Of a DNA stretch of 64,000 nucleotides, positions 1 to 10,597 are shown piece by piece (positions within the stretch are counted from its first letter, which is position 1; every line of letters begins with the position of its first letter). Below the pieces are notes generated by a model. The model did not search any database, had not been told where the DNA came from, and saw only the letters and a program-made list of their open reading frames with translations. The DNA is from Isochrysis galbana (Eukaryota; Haptophyta; Isochrysidales; Isochrysidaceae): the NCBI GenBank assembly GCA_018136815.1, contig CM030932.1:186001-250000 (forward strand), given 5' to 3'. The translations under genes and the position numbers were made by a program.

Positions 1-274
1 AAGCTGCCACTCTATTGGAGTAGACACAAGGAGCGAGAGCCAGAGGAAGTGGTGTTCGTGTATGTCTTAAATCTAGGCAAGAAGTAGTTGCACCGCAAGC
101 ACATGCAAAACAAAGCCCGGAAGATGGCCGCCAACTGCCGCCCATCCTCGTCCTTCTAGCAAGCTCCAGTCGCTAAGCATGTGGTACACATGCAAAGGCA
201 TGAGACACAAGGTCAAGCACGTGCTCTGACACGCCCTCTAGTCCTGCGCTCCGTTTCTCCACCGCATCTAGCGG

Positions 275-1219
275 TCACATGGTTGGAGTCATCCGAATTG
301 ATGACACCGTACCTCGAAAGCGATGTGCAATGGCACGCGAAGACGACGCCAGCAGCCCTATTTCCGTCCCAACGGCAATGAAGCTCGCGCCCGCCTGGAG
401 AAAGTCTGGCACTGCAGCCTCGTTTGTAAAGATACCCACCGGCACGCCTGCACTTACGCAGGCATCAATTGTCCTACGTATCTCGTGTTGGACCTCTGGG
501 TGATCCGGGCGCCCCACGTGGCCCATTGAGGCAGCTAGATCCGCCTAAAGAACAGGGGGGGATGGATTCCGTCACGTCAAAGCGGAGGAAAGCTGAGACA
601 GAGCCTAGCACATATGGCAATACCAGTGCGCTCGATGGAGGAGAGCTGAGTGTACCGGGCCAATGAAGACGCCATCTATGCCCTTCACTCTACCAATGGC
701 GACGGCGTCCCTTGCTGCAGATATGGATTCCACCTGCACCACGACGGCCAGCTCATCAGTCGCCGACGTATAGTACTCGCGAAGCTCCTCTGCGTCGGTG
801 GCGTACGCCGTCGCGCGCATCGTCGACATGACGCCTCGGACTCCGTGGGGTGGATACCTGGTGGAGGCGACAGTGGCTGCGGCCTGTTCTGCTGACTCAA
901 CCATGGGGAAGAGGAGGCTCTGCACGCCAATGTCGAGAAGGCGCTTGATGAGTGCGACGTCCAGCTCGCCGGGAACCCGGACCACAGGCTGCGCCGTGCT
1001 CGCCTGCACCGCGTGCAGCTGGTGGAGGACACTGCCCACTCCATTTGGCGCGTGTTCCATATCTATGCAGAGCCAATCAATCCCTGAGTGAGCAACTGCC
1101 TCAGTGGCGAGGGGCGAGCAGGCGCACGCCCAAAGACCGATCTGCGGCAACGATGATGCCAGTGCCGCCTTGAAACGATTGGGGCGCAGGCCGTGCATCA
1201 GACGGCGCGCGGGCGGCAT
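275..1219 (-). CDS. HpcH/HpaI-family aldolase, two exons
   Basis: Class II pyruvate aldolase family (HpaI-like), which cleaves or forms 4-hydroxy-2-oxo acids using a divalent metal. Exon 1 is 1219-656 and exon 2 is 544-275. The 111-bp intron 655-545 has a GT donor (GTACAC) and a pyrimidine-rich AG acceptor, phase 0. The splice joins FIGP to ADLAASMGH, which rebuilds the family signature GxFIGPxDLAxSMG exactly. Other landmarks are IGLWACACSP and WLCIDMEHAPN near the N-terminus (start of the TIM barrel), VVQVES (metal-binding Glu) and the C-terminal FIAVGTEIGLL. The product is 277 aa, the usual length, so it looks complete. The ATG at 1219 gives a slightly long N-terminus; the ATG at 1198 is an alternative. 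Substrate cannot be told from sequence. The family is mainly bacterial, so ancient transfer is possible, but the intron shows it is settled in a nuclear genome. Confidence 0.9.
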
Positions 1220-1780
1220 TCTCGCCCCCCCCCCTCTCTCGCCCTTTCTCGCCCCCTCTCCCTCTCGTCCTCCCCTCTCTCTCGCCCCCCCCCCTCTCTC
1301 GCCCCCCCCTTCTCTCTCGCCCCCCTCTCTCTCTCTCGCCCCCCCCTCTCTCGCCCCCTCTCTCTCTCGCTGCTCCTCTCCTCTTCTTCTCTTCTTGTCG
1401 GTCTTCTGTATTCTCTGCGAGAATATTATTCCCCGACACCCCCGTCCCTCTCTCTCTTATTGTCTTCGCCACACCTTCTTCTTCTCGCTGGACCTCACTC
1501 CTCCTCCTCCTCCCATTCTCTCCCAGCAATCACATATATTTATCCTCCCCACCCTCTCCTACCGCCTCCGGCGCCCTTTCGTCCCCCTTGCCGCGTCAAG
1601 AAAAAGAGCCACTCTCCATCTTCTTCTCAAGCACGAGCCTCTCTTCTTCTCCTACTCGTACTCGAGACTTCTCTCATCACAGGGGGGGGGGGGGGGGGCT
1701 TCTCTCCGTCCTCTCTTCCCGTCCTCTCCTGTCGCCCGCGCCCCCCCCCCCCTCCCTCCCCCGCCGGCCACGGCTATTTT
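1220..1780. repeat. Homopyrimidine CT/C tract upstream of the aldolase gene
   Basis: Nearly pure C/T on the + strand, with a G-run of about 18 at 1681-1698 and a C-run near 1740. It lies directly upstream of the minus-strand aldolase start, so on the coding strand it is purine-rich. Long Pro/Ser/Leu frames crossing it are products of composition, not genes. Confidence 0.85.
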
Positions 1781-2118
1781 TACCAATGTGCGAGGATCCG
1801 AGGATCCGTGGACTATTCACACCTTCCGTTTCCTTCCGCTGCTGATCGCATCCTCTCGAGAAGGCGAGCTTTCACACTCTGCGCGCCGCCACGAGATCCT
1901 CGTCATTAAACAAGGAGACGGGAGTGGCGGTGCTCGCGTCTTCTTTCTTCTTTGCTTCTCTGGGAACTTCTCCTCTATTCGCCGAGGTTTCCCACGAACA
2001 CGCGATGTGATTCTCGCTTCTTCTAGTAACTTCTCCGCTTGGCCGCTGACCACTTGCCACCTGCCACTTGCCTTCCCCTTCCGCCCATAGTTCAATCATT
2101 TTCATATACTGCATACTG

Positions 2119-2675
2119 CGAACGAGCCTCAGCCGGAGATCATAAACCACATTTTATGATCTCGGAACGGGCGCAAAGTGCACAATGGCATCGACAATGT
2201 CAAGAAGTGGGAAACACCGTCCATTCGCTAATCTGGGTACTAGAAAGCACCAGCTGCAAGACTTCAATCAACTACAGCAAGCCCAGGCCGACACAACCAC
2301 CTACAACCGACTTACTACCGCCGCCATGCTAGCTAGCTACGTTCTACGTTCCCGCTGCGCCGGAGCCGCCGCACACCACCACGAAAGCGAACGCGCTGGG
2401 GCACTAGGAGCGTGCGGAGCGCCGGCGCTTCTCCGATCCTTGCTCGCGGCTGCCGCGTCGCTCCTCACGCGCAGCCAGCCGAGCCGCACGCGTCCTCGCC
2501 CGCTTTGCCCGATCATTCTCGGCTTGCTCTCCCCGGCGTAGCGCGATTTCCACTTCCTGAGTGCGGATCATCACACCGGAGTCGGAGCTATCCTCATCGC
2601 TACAATGGCACATAGCAGCAGGCCCACCGCCGCCACAGATCCCGCCGAACGAGCCTCAGCCGGAGATCATAAACC
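2119..2675 (+). repeat. Exact 30-bp direct repeat pair
   Basis: The same 30 bases occur at 2119-2148 and 2646-2675, containing CGAACGAGCC, TCAGCCGG and AGATCATAAACC. A shorter, imperfect third piece follows at about 2680-2699. The 500 bp between them hold no convincing gene. It could mark an old duplication or the ends of an unrecognised insertion. Confidence 0.6.
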
Positions 2676-2752
2676 CCAAACCCCAGCCGGAGACCATGAA
2701 CAGCTACATTGTCATTGCCAAAGTTGCATTTGTCAATGCGATTGTTAATTGT

Positions 2753-3215
2753 CTAGGAACAAGTAATGGCACACACAAACGACCTCAACACTCTGCGTGG
2801 GCCATGCAGCATGCGCCTTTGCCTTACGGGTGATCCACAAGCCACCTCGACGGTATTATTGGCGCCAATGCCAGCCGTGACGTCAGCCAACGTGGCGAGG
2901 CCGACTTGCAGCTCACCTTCGCCGGCATAGGTCAGACGGATCCAGAATAGCGCGCCCTCCTCGCCAATGTGGTCCTGCCCCGTACGTGAACGTAAGGCAG
3001 TCAAGCAGCTCACGGGCGTTCACGAACTCGGCGCATGAGTTGCCCTTCGAGCAACCTTGCAACATGGCGAATGTTGGCCGCTCGAGGCAGAAGTTGATGG
3101 AGTAGAAGGAGCCGTCTGGATACTGAAGTGCCGAGAGGTGGTCCTCCGCGCACGTCCTCCACTTGCGTCGCCTGCCGACGACATCATTCCTCTCGTACGA
3201 GCCACGCCGGTCCAA
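2753..3215 (-). other. Possible coding remnant, two overlapping frames
   Basis: Two minus-strand frames (2913-3215 and 2753-3013) have amino-acid composition more like real protein than the neighbouring low-complexity frames. The first has several Cys and aromatic residues; the second contains GALFWIRLTYAGEGELQ. They could be two exons or one broken gene, but I recognise no family and no clear start or splice pair. Weak call. Confidence 0.2.
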
Positions 3216-3261
3216 TCGACGATCGCGCGGCGTTGCAGCCGATGGGTGCCAAGGCTAGGGA

Positions 3262-3415
3262 CTAGGAGAAGCAGTTAACTAGTTAACTCAGTTAGTGGTT
3301 GTTAGCTACCTCCTAATTAGCGCAAGTAGTTAACTAACTGCCCCCAACTCGCAAGTAACTACTATTGACTCGCAAGTAACTAGGGCTGAGCAAGTCTCCT
3401 TCGCAGTTAACTACA
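3262..3415. repeat. AGTTAACTA-rich simple repeat block
   Basis: Irregular repeats of AGTTAACTA, CAAGTAACTA and related words. A similar block lies at about 4985-5155, so the two bracket the mariner-like element at 3511-4523. No coding potential is seen. Confidence 0.6.
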
Positions 3416-3510
3416 CGAACGGCGTCGAAGCTTCGCGCTGCGCGCGGCCCGCCATAACTAAACCTAGATAGGGTAAAAGTGAAATACAAACGCATGAATG
3501 ATAACAATTA

Positions 3511-4523
3511 CTACCTCCGTTCCATTACTGAACCGCATCGCCAAAATAGGGACAGTAAAGTTGACATAAAAAAAATTCGTGTTGAGAGGGGAATAGCGGG
3601 TACACTGGGGCGAAAGACCACCAAAAAATCTGGCACCCAAACCCACCAAAGGCGTCCGAATATTACGTTTTCAGTATTGATCAAACACGATTTTGGCGCC
3701 CCCTAGCTAGACGACCGATCGCCTTGCCACGAAAGCTCTCGCCGCTCCGCCACTCTCGCGAGAGCCGGGCCCGAGCCCCCGCAGCATGGGAGGCGCACTG
3801 GTGGCGACTTTGTGAGGCGCTGCCGTCCCGCGTCCTGCCTCTCCCGAGCAGCCTCCTGAGCTGCCCAGCATGCCCGAGGAGGATGAGGCCCCACCGTCCA
3901 AGAAGCGGCGGTGCTCCTTGACATCGAACTGCCAGGCGGCAATTGCTGTGGCATACGAGCATACGAGCGCGAGCGGCTGCCAGAGCCGAAGCATGGGAAG
4001 GAGTGGCAGCGAGCGCACGCGGCATTGTGTGAGAAGTATGATGTTGGCCCGCGCTATCCGGCTGAGGTCAGCCGAACATCAGCTGGCTGAGGCGCTGAGG
4101 CAAGAGGCAGGACGTCTGCCGGCATCCGGCATCCCGCAAGTGTGCTAGTGGCCTTGCCGCTGTGCAAGTGTGAGTAAGCATTCAGCATGAATGCCCCCCC
4201 TGAGGAATTCAGTGCTCTCTTCAATATTAAAGCTTTGTGTTGGCGCGCATCGTTGAGGTGGAGGGATCGAATGAGTATGATTTGTGATTTGCCGCACCGC
4301 CGTGATGTGTGATGTGCTTAAGGACACTGATTAGAATTCCATTCATTGCAACTTCGTCCCTAGCTAGGTGCGAATCACACTATTGAGATGAAACAAAATG
4401 TTCATGTTAAGCCCCAATGTACCCTCTCCCCTCTGATATCTTTGGCGGGGCCTCAATATTAGTGTCTAGCTAACCGTTATTGTTTTAAGCCTCCTTGACG
4501 TCTCAGTAATGGAACGGAGGTAG
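3511..4523. mobile_element. Mariner/Stowaway-like element with 21-bp TIRs
   Basis: The left end 3511-3531 starts CTACCTCCGTTCCATTACTG and the right end 4503-4523 is its exact reverse complement over 21 bp. Both ends are flanked by TA (3509-3510, 4524-4525), the target duplication of Tc1/mariner elements. The first bases closely resemble the ends of Stowaway MITEs of plants (CTCCCTCCGT...). At 1013 bp with no recognisable transposase it is probably non-autonomous. A second partial copy lies in reverse orientation at about 56066-56522. Confidence 0.85.
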
Positions 4524-4525
4524 TA

Positions 4526-5405
4526 TGTTTTGCCACAGCTCATAACCATCCTCAAAAGCTTTCACGCAACCAGTCACAAGTCTAGTCTAGCTAGACGTCT
4601 AGACTTATTACATTCCTCCATTATTATTATTATTACTACTACTAGCTACTAGCTACTAGTATAGTAGGTAGTAGTATTCAATTCGTGTTGTACGCTGCCA
4701 CAAGCTAGCGCTCGAGCGTCGAATCCTTCACAGCCTTACGGAGGTCGCCATGCATTGCTCCGGCCGCGTAAAAACATACACGTTCGACCTCGTCGTCCTG
4801 CCCTGCAACTGCAGCGTTATTGGCAAGCTGCTCAACGGTCTCGAAATCCTCCTCGGCGCCATCGTCGGAGTTCGTCGGCGTTGGACGGAGGTTGGAGGGA
4901 GCAGTGATTGAGGGACTGGGGGGAAGGCGAGAGGGGGGCCTCCTTGTACAATACATATCCTAATTCATCTCTATTATTATAATACTTTTATATCTACTAG
5001 CTACTAGCTACTAGATAACTACTAGTTAACCACCAACTTAGAAAGTCGGAAACCACGTAACTAGCAGGTAACTACTGCCAAAAACATACAACCAGTTAAC
5101 TAACTACCCCTCAATTGGCTACTAACTAGTGCCCCCCAACGTTGATAGTTAACTACAGTCCCCGGCCTTGATGGGTGCACCGATGGGGTGTGAAGGGAAG
5201 ACGTCAAAAGTGTCGCCGGCGTTGGTGCTGCTTGGTGTTGGGCTGCAGCTGCGGGGCTCCTCCTTCCCGTTGGAGGCAAGTGCGAGCACAAATGCATCGC
5301 CATCGACGCCACGGAAGCCTCTGAGAACGGCACCGCAGCTTGGGACATGCATAAGACCTCATCGTCGATGTCGTCCTCCCCGGGCGCGCCGCTCATTGGC
5401 ACCTG
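4526..5405. other. Low-complexity interval without a clear gene
   Basis: Holds ATT/ACT/AGCT microsatellite-like stretches (4610-4680, 4975-5030), the second AGTTAACTA block (4985-5155) and two short minus-strand frames (4705-4956, 5149-5352). The frames contain fragments such as NAGDTFD and FYAAGAMHGDLRKA that faintly recall PfkB sugar kinases, but order and spacing do not fit. I see no supportable gene. Confidence 0.5.
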
Positions 5406-5407
5406 AC

Positions 5408-5558
5408 GTTGTCTCTTCGAGTATTGTAGTTGTCTCTTCGTGTTGATATCTATCCGTGCCTCTTCGAGTATTGTAGTTGTCTCTTCGTGTTGATATCCGT
5501 GTCTATTCGAGTATTGTAGTTGTCTCTTCGTGTTGATATCCGTGTCTCTTCGAGTACG
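5408..5558 (+). repeat. Tandem repeat, about 53-57 bp period, three units
   Basis: Units built from TCTTCGAGTATTGTAGTTG followed by TCTCTTCGTGTTGATATC repeat three times with minor changes. No coding signal is seen. Confidence 0.8.
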
Positions 5559-5564
5559 AATCAC

Positions 5565-5960
5565 TCACTCGAGACTCGAGACTCGAGTCTCAGGACTCGA
5601 GCCTCGAGACTCGAGGCTCGAGACTCGTCCTGGGGGAAGGCGCTGGGGGAAGGCGCTGGGGGAGGGCGCTGGGGGAGGGGGCTGGGGGAAGGCGCTGGGG
5701 AACGCTCGGGGAGGGGGCTGGGGGAGGGCGCTGGGGGAGGGCGCTGGGGGACGCTAGGGGACACTGGGGGAGGGCGCTGGGGGACGCTGGGGCTGGGGGA
5801 CGCTGGGGGAGGGCGCTAGGGGAAGGCGCTGGGAGACGCTGGGGGAGGGGGCTGGGGGAAGGCGCTGGGGGACGCTGGGGGACGCTGGGAGACGCGAGCA
5901 AGACTCGAGTTTCCCCCGCGCGTACTCGAGACTCGAGTCTCGAGACTCGAGATTCACTTC
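5565..5960 (+). repeat. GC-rich minisatellite flanked by CTCGAG palindromes
   Basis: Between 5630 and 5895 the unit GGCGCTGGGGGA(A/G) is repeated many times with variants GGGGACGCT and GGGGCTGG. Both sides (5565-5625 and 5925-5955) are runs of ACTCGAGTCTCGAG-type nested palindromes. The same combination occurs inside the solo LTR at 46895-47165, so this may be a relic of a related LTR. The frames across it are low complexity. Confidence 0.8.
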
Positions 5961-6370
5961 TGGAGGGCGCTGCGTGCACGGGGGAAACTCGAGTCCCGCG
6001 ATGCTGTGCTCGAGGCCCGCTTCTTCGAGGCGCTCACTAGCATCGGGTTCATCGACGTCCGAGATACGGCTCCCTAGAGTCCACAGAGTGCTGAGTGCTT
6101 GACTGCCCCAGAATGCTCGCTCGAAGGTCGAAGGTCGAGGGCCGCCCCCAACCGCCAACCCAGAACGTCTGAGACCCTTTCTTTGTTGAGTGACTCGTAC
6201 TTACATCGTACATGAGACTCTTGGTACTCTAGAGTATATGTTGGAGATGGCAAAGAAGAAGACAAGAAGACCAAGAGGCCTGTTCACACTTCTCTAGTTT
6301 ATTCCTACTCTTTTCACATCATTCCGTTCTGTCGTCCTCGAACTTCAACGCTTTCTTTTCTTGGAGTGCG

Positions 6371-6802
6371 ATGACGCTCGGCCCTCCATTGCTCCCACCA
6401 GTAGTGCCCGAGATGGCATTGGTGAGCGCGGGTGCGGTGGGCGGAGCGCTGCTCCGCTTCGCGTCTTCGGAGGCAGCCAAGCGACGCGACGCGGGCCCGC
6501 TCGTCATCCTCGCGCTTAACATTCTTGGCAGCTTCGCGCTGGGCTCTCTGTCAGGCAACGGAGCCGCACGCCGACAGCAGCTCCTCCTGGGCGTTGGCTT
6601 CTGCGGCGCGTTTACCACGTTCTCCACCTTCTCCATGGACACGATCACGATGATTCAGCACGGACAGTTCCGGCGTGCCGCCGCATACGTCCTCGCCTCC
6701 AACACCCTTAGTCTTGGAGCCGCCTATGCTGGGTATTGTTTCAAGCTGCCAACGCCTATGGTGCACAAGTTGAGAGCACCGCTCAAAGCGAATGGTGGCT
6801 GA
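6371..6802 (+). CDS. Single-domain fluoride channel (CrcB/Fluc/FEX family)
   Basis: Fluoride-selective channel that lets F- leave the cell passively. The 143-aa ORF shows the family order: GAVGGALLRF in TM1, NILGSFALGS in TM2 (Asn and the Gly-Ser-Phe of the pore), and GFCGAFTTFSTFS in TM3 (the sodium-site and Phe-box region), then TM4 around residues 103-122. Four membrane segments make one domain, the bacterial size (about 125 aa); as known for the family, such subunits form antiparallel dimers. Yeast and plant FEX proteins are usually fused two-domain chains, so a single domain here is notable. The ATG at 6371 is the first in frame; the ATG at 6413 would leave a shorter N-terminus. No introns are seen. 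Confidence 0.9.
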   Translation: MTLGPPLLPPVVPEMALVSAGAVGGALLRFASSEAAKRRDAGPLVILALNILGSFALGSLSGNGAARRQQLLLGVGFCGAFTTFSTFSMDTITMIQHGQFRRAAAYVLASNTLSLGAAYAGYCFKLPTPMVHKLRAPLKANGG

Positions 6803-8094
6803 CACGTCAGCCGATTGCTGCAGGCGATATGTGACCTGAGATAGATCATAGACGGAGACCGGCTTCATGTGCGCTCATTTCCGTTCGGCGTAATACATAG
6901 TGTTGTAGCAGATTGCTTTGGCCATAAACTTTTGAGCCGGTGCTACTATTGCATCTTCTCCATCCACGCCTTTTTTGGGAGACGTTATTGTATGGTACGT
7001 ATTGGCATAGTGTGATTTGTGGCATGGTGCGCCGGCAGTAGTGAATTGTTGGTAGCGAGGAATGGTGCGCTGCCAGTACTGAATTGTCAGGTGATGCACT
7101 GTTGACTGTTGTGTGTACTCTCTGTACCGTCAGCGTTGCCATAGCATGCGGTGTTGTCCAATAGTGCTAGTGTTGGGAGTTGCAGCGTGGATGTGGCCTG
7201 TGGCCGTATGCGCCGTGGGTGTGGCCATGGCCGCGTGGCCATGAATCATGGGCATTGGCCGTGGCTGTGAGCGCCGTGCTTGCCGTGGCGTTAGATTAGC
7301 GGTGCGAGCGCGTCTGCATCCACTAGTTGTAGTAGTATCTAGTAGTAAAATAAATGCTTGAAGATTCGGGGCTATAGAGCTATAACGGTCTCGGTACTAC
7401 TACCCCCCTGCTTCGGCGCCCTTCCATAATAATAATATAACTGAGCATTAGTACCACTACTCCCACTAGCCCGGTACTAACGCCCTCAGCGCTCAGCGCA
7501 CCTGCCCGTACGCCTTGACGTATGTTGATTGATTGATGTCACAGATACATACACCTATGCACCCCTTCAAATCTCTCCCCTTGCAGGGCCCCGGCTCCCA
7601 TTCTAACTCCCCACAAGTTACAATGGGTGAAAACCAGGTGAGGCGAACCGACCTATGTCGGATGTGGGGCGACTCACCAGGGAAAAGGAAAAGCACCGGG
7701 GGGGGGGGGGGGGGCAGGAACTCTCGTCAACAAAGAAGAGCTGCCGGCAGCGAAGGCAGCGTTGGCAGCTCTCGTGTAGGACAAGCGACCAGCATGAGCT
7801 GTATCAGATATCCATCACCGGCGGCGGTGACGGCGGCAGCGGCAGTCGCGACGGCAGCTGTGGCGGAGGCAGGGGCACCTTAGTCCTCGGGTAATAATAT
7901 TGTAATAACTTGGCGAAGAGCGAAGAGGCGGACTTGGCAACCGCGGCCGGTGGCAAGCTACGGAGCGCGATCTTGGCCGAGGTCAGACGGGACTTCGTAC
8001 CGTCTTTTCGGACGAGGAGTCTGAATAGGCCGGGAGACCCTCCTCCGACCCGCTTGGGCTTTCCGCTCACGGTCAACAAAATGTCTACTCCCCC
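6803..8094. other. Intergenic, no supported gene
   Basis: Contains GTGGCC-rich stretches (7180-7290), a G-run of about 18 at 7698-7715 and GGCGGC repeats (7820-7875). Short frames exist in all phases but none has family features. Confidence 0.5.
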
Positions 8095-8110
8095 CATATC
8101 CAATATTAGA
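8095..8110. repeat. Target-site duplication of LINE-like copy A, 3' side
   Basis: CATATCCAATATTAGA at 8095-8110 is repeated exactly at 18965-18980, marking both ends of one LINE-like insertion interrupted by the Gypsy element. Confidence 0.9.
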
Positions 8111-8934
8111 AAAAAAAACCTTTTAATTTTCTCGCCACGCGCGCGGCTACGGGGTTGTCTATTGTAGCCACGCCCAGATCCCTTCCTCTCCTCTCACTTC
8201 CCGCCTTGCGGCAACTCCCCTCGTGCTCTACATAGGGGCCCGGGTCGTGGGGGGGGCTGGGTCGGGCGGGGTGCACCGGCCCTCAGTGGTCTGTCCTCGC
8301 CTTCCTCCTGTGCCTCTGGGTGGCCGGTTTCTTGCTGCTGTGGTGTAGGTGTCGTGCCGTTGCTGAGGTGTCTCGTGCTCGTGAGTTGTTCTTCTTCGTG
8401 GGTGGTTCTTTCAGGGAGGGTGGGGGAGGGGAGGGTGTGCCTCGACCTCAGGCGAGCCTTTCGGCGAGGCCAATCGCTTCCGCCACAAGGCCGAGGTTGT
8501 CGCTCAATCTTAGTTTACCTTTGTTGTCTTCTGTAAATACCGGGGCGCTGAGCTCCGCTGACCTTTTTATTTTAGGTTTTCTACCCTGGGCCGCCGTGCG
8601 AGTGCGCATCGGGCGACAGGTTTTCGACGGTGTTAGGCCCCTCACCAGGGTGGTGAATCTTAAGAGCGTGGATTCTAAGACCGGTATGTAGTGGTATTCA
8701 TATGATTCGAACTCTATTCTGTAGAAGTCTCTTATTATATATCTCCAGGCTATGATATAGAGGGTTTTTAGGCTGTCGGGGGTGGTCGCGTCTGGGTATG
8801 CGAATAGCCTATCCTTAGTTTTCTGCCCATGTGACCTATTCGTTTTCGGAGTGTAGTTAGCGATCGCATCTATGGTGTCGAAGATTTTTCTTGTCGCGGG
8901 GCACCATGCCAGGTGGCATGAGTCCTCTTGATGT
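8111..8934 (-). mobile_element. LINE-like copy A, 3' segment
   Basis: On the minus strand this is the end of a non-LTR element. The frame around 8600-8934 reads EDSCHLAWCPATRKIF, matching ENSTHLARCPSTQQIF of copy B, the zinc-knuckle region after the reverse transcriptase of LINE ORF2. The C-terminal frame at 8448-8645 (QGRKPKI, LSAPVF, AERLA) also matches copy B. The 3' UTR runs to an oligo-T tail on the sense strand at 8111-8118, right beside the target duplication. The segment stops at 8934 because the Gypsy LTR is inserted there. Confidence 0.85.
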
Positions 8935-10340
8935 TGTCAGAGCAAGGCTGCTCTCACTCTTGGAGACTGCCTGCGAGGGCGCGCCGGCAGCTAGCGCGGA
9001 ATGCAGTTCTTGCGGGGAGCTCATGGAGCTTTCCTCGGGGATGACTACGGGCATGGTGATCGACGCACGACGCACGACGCACGCACGGAGCACGGTGGGC
9101 GCGGAAGTGCGGAAGGAGGCTTGTGGGAGGTGGTGGCAGGCGACTGGGGGTGGCTCAGGCGCGTGCTTGACTTGTATTGACTCGTTGACTCGGGGTATAG
9201 ACTCGGGAACTCGGGGGGACTCGTTTGGGAACACGGAGGGACTCGACGAAGTTGCTACAAAAACACTCACTAGAAACCCAAAAACCAAAGTCCTTGGGCT
9301 CAGAAAACTAACGTAAACACTCCGGAATCATACGATAAACAAACCCCTCCCGCGCGGCGAAGGCTGAGGTCGCGATCGATCGCCATGCGCGAAGAAATAC
9401 GGAACGAGAGCGCATAACTACGCAAACGAAGGGTTCGGACTATCGTTAAAGCGAAACTCGTCCGCTTAAGCCAACGCGGAGGGTCGAGGAGAGATCCAAA
9501 CTCGCGCGGGGGAAGAAGGCGATGTGCGGAGAGACCTTCTAGACAAGAGACGAGCAAAGGGCGACGAAACAAGACGCGAGACGCGAGGCGCGTGCCATTC
9601 GTTCTACCTTTCTTTTACCGAAACCACGGCGAAACTAACGTTAAACGTCGGTGCCCCCTCCGCGAGAATCGCGAAGAAGAACGGACGAGATGAAGGCAAT
9701 CATCGAAGGAATCGCGAGAGGAATCGAAGCGAAGGGGGGGGGAATAACGCGCGCGGGGGGGGAACGAACGACGGCCGGAGGAAACGAACCGCGCACGGAG
9801 GAGAAGAACCTCGCGCGGGGGGGGATAATATAACGGCCGGAAGCGACGGATGGCACGCCGAGGGAAAGAACCTGCCGCGGGGGGGGCGAGGGACCGAGGG
9901 CACGGCGGGGCAGCGTGGGAGGGCGCGAGGCCGATCTCGGAACGAGATCGCGTCCTTTCCCTCGCGGAGCGCGGAGAGACCCCCCACGAGATATCTTGGG
10001 ACCGGAGAATGTTTTGGACGAATCTTCCTACCGTCGGCCGAGGAGAGGCGGACGGAGAGAGAGAGAGAGAGTCTCGCAGAGCGACTGCAGAACGAGAAGT
10101 CGAAGTCATGCCGGTTTATTACCTTAAACGAGCCAACAATTATAGTAACAGCAAAAACAAAATTCGAATCGCAAATTTCGAGATCAAAATCGGCAAACCT
10201 GGACTTGAGACCATGGGGAATCCGAATCTGTGTGTCTTGTGCGTCAGTGGCAACACGGGGAACTGTTCAATTGTAATTGTGAGCGCGCACCTTACACGAA
10301 TATTCATGCCTACAGCCTTCAGATGGGCAGGAATACAACA
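8935..10340 (-). mobile_element. Gypsy 3' LTR (1406 bp)
   Basis: On the minus strand the LTR starts TGTTGTATTCCTGCCC at 10340 and ends CTGACA at 8935, with TG...CA termini. Both ends match the solo LTR at 61250-61483 and the one at 46343-48561. The 5-bp host sequence on its outer side is GATGT (8930-8934); its partner would lie beyond the gap. Sequence 10080-10300 is shared with 48340-48560. Confidence 0.88.
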
Positions 10341-10351
10341 CCCCCCGACTT
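10341..10351 (-). promoter_or_regulatory. Polypurine tract next to the 3' LTR
   Basis: On the minus strand AAGTCGGGGGG precedes TGTTGTATTCC, the first bases of the LTR. This is the expected primer site for plus-strand DNA synthesis in LTR elements, and it fixes the LTR boundary. Confidence 0.7.
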
Positions 10352-10597
10352 AAATCGAGACGTCTCCCGATGTCGAGCCAAAAGAGTTCATTTGACCATA
10401 CGAGACGAGAGACCTAGAAGAGGAGGATTAACCCATGGATCCAAAGCGAGCACAAAATCGGCAGCTTAGCGCGGCGGCCCCCGATTTCGTACGTCACGTC
10501 CTACCACGTTCTCCCTTTTACAGGAGTTTTGCTCGGGCAGTTGCGCTGGGTCAGGCGCTGACGCGACGCTAATCATCCACTTCCGGTCGACTTAGCG

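Noticed and set aside
1104-2090. 328-aa Pro/Ser/Leu frame
   Set aside because: Produced by the CT/C tract; several overlapping frames of the same kind exist on both strands.
5149-5352. NAGDTFD and nearby FYAAGAMHGDLRKA as a PfkB sugar kinase
   Set aside because: The motifs are in wrong order and spacing, the substrate-binding part is absent and no splice model connects them.
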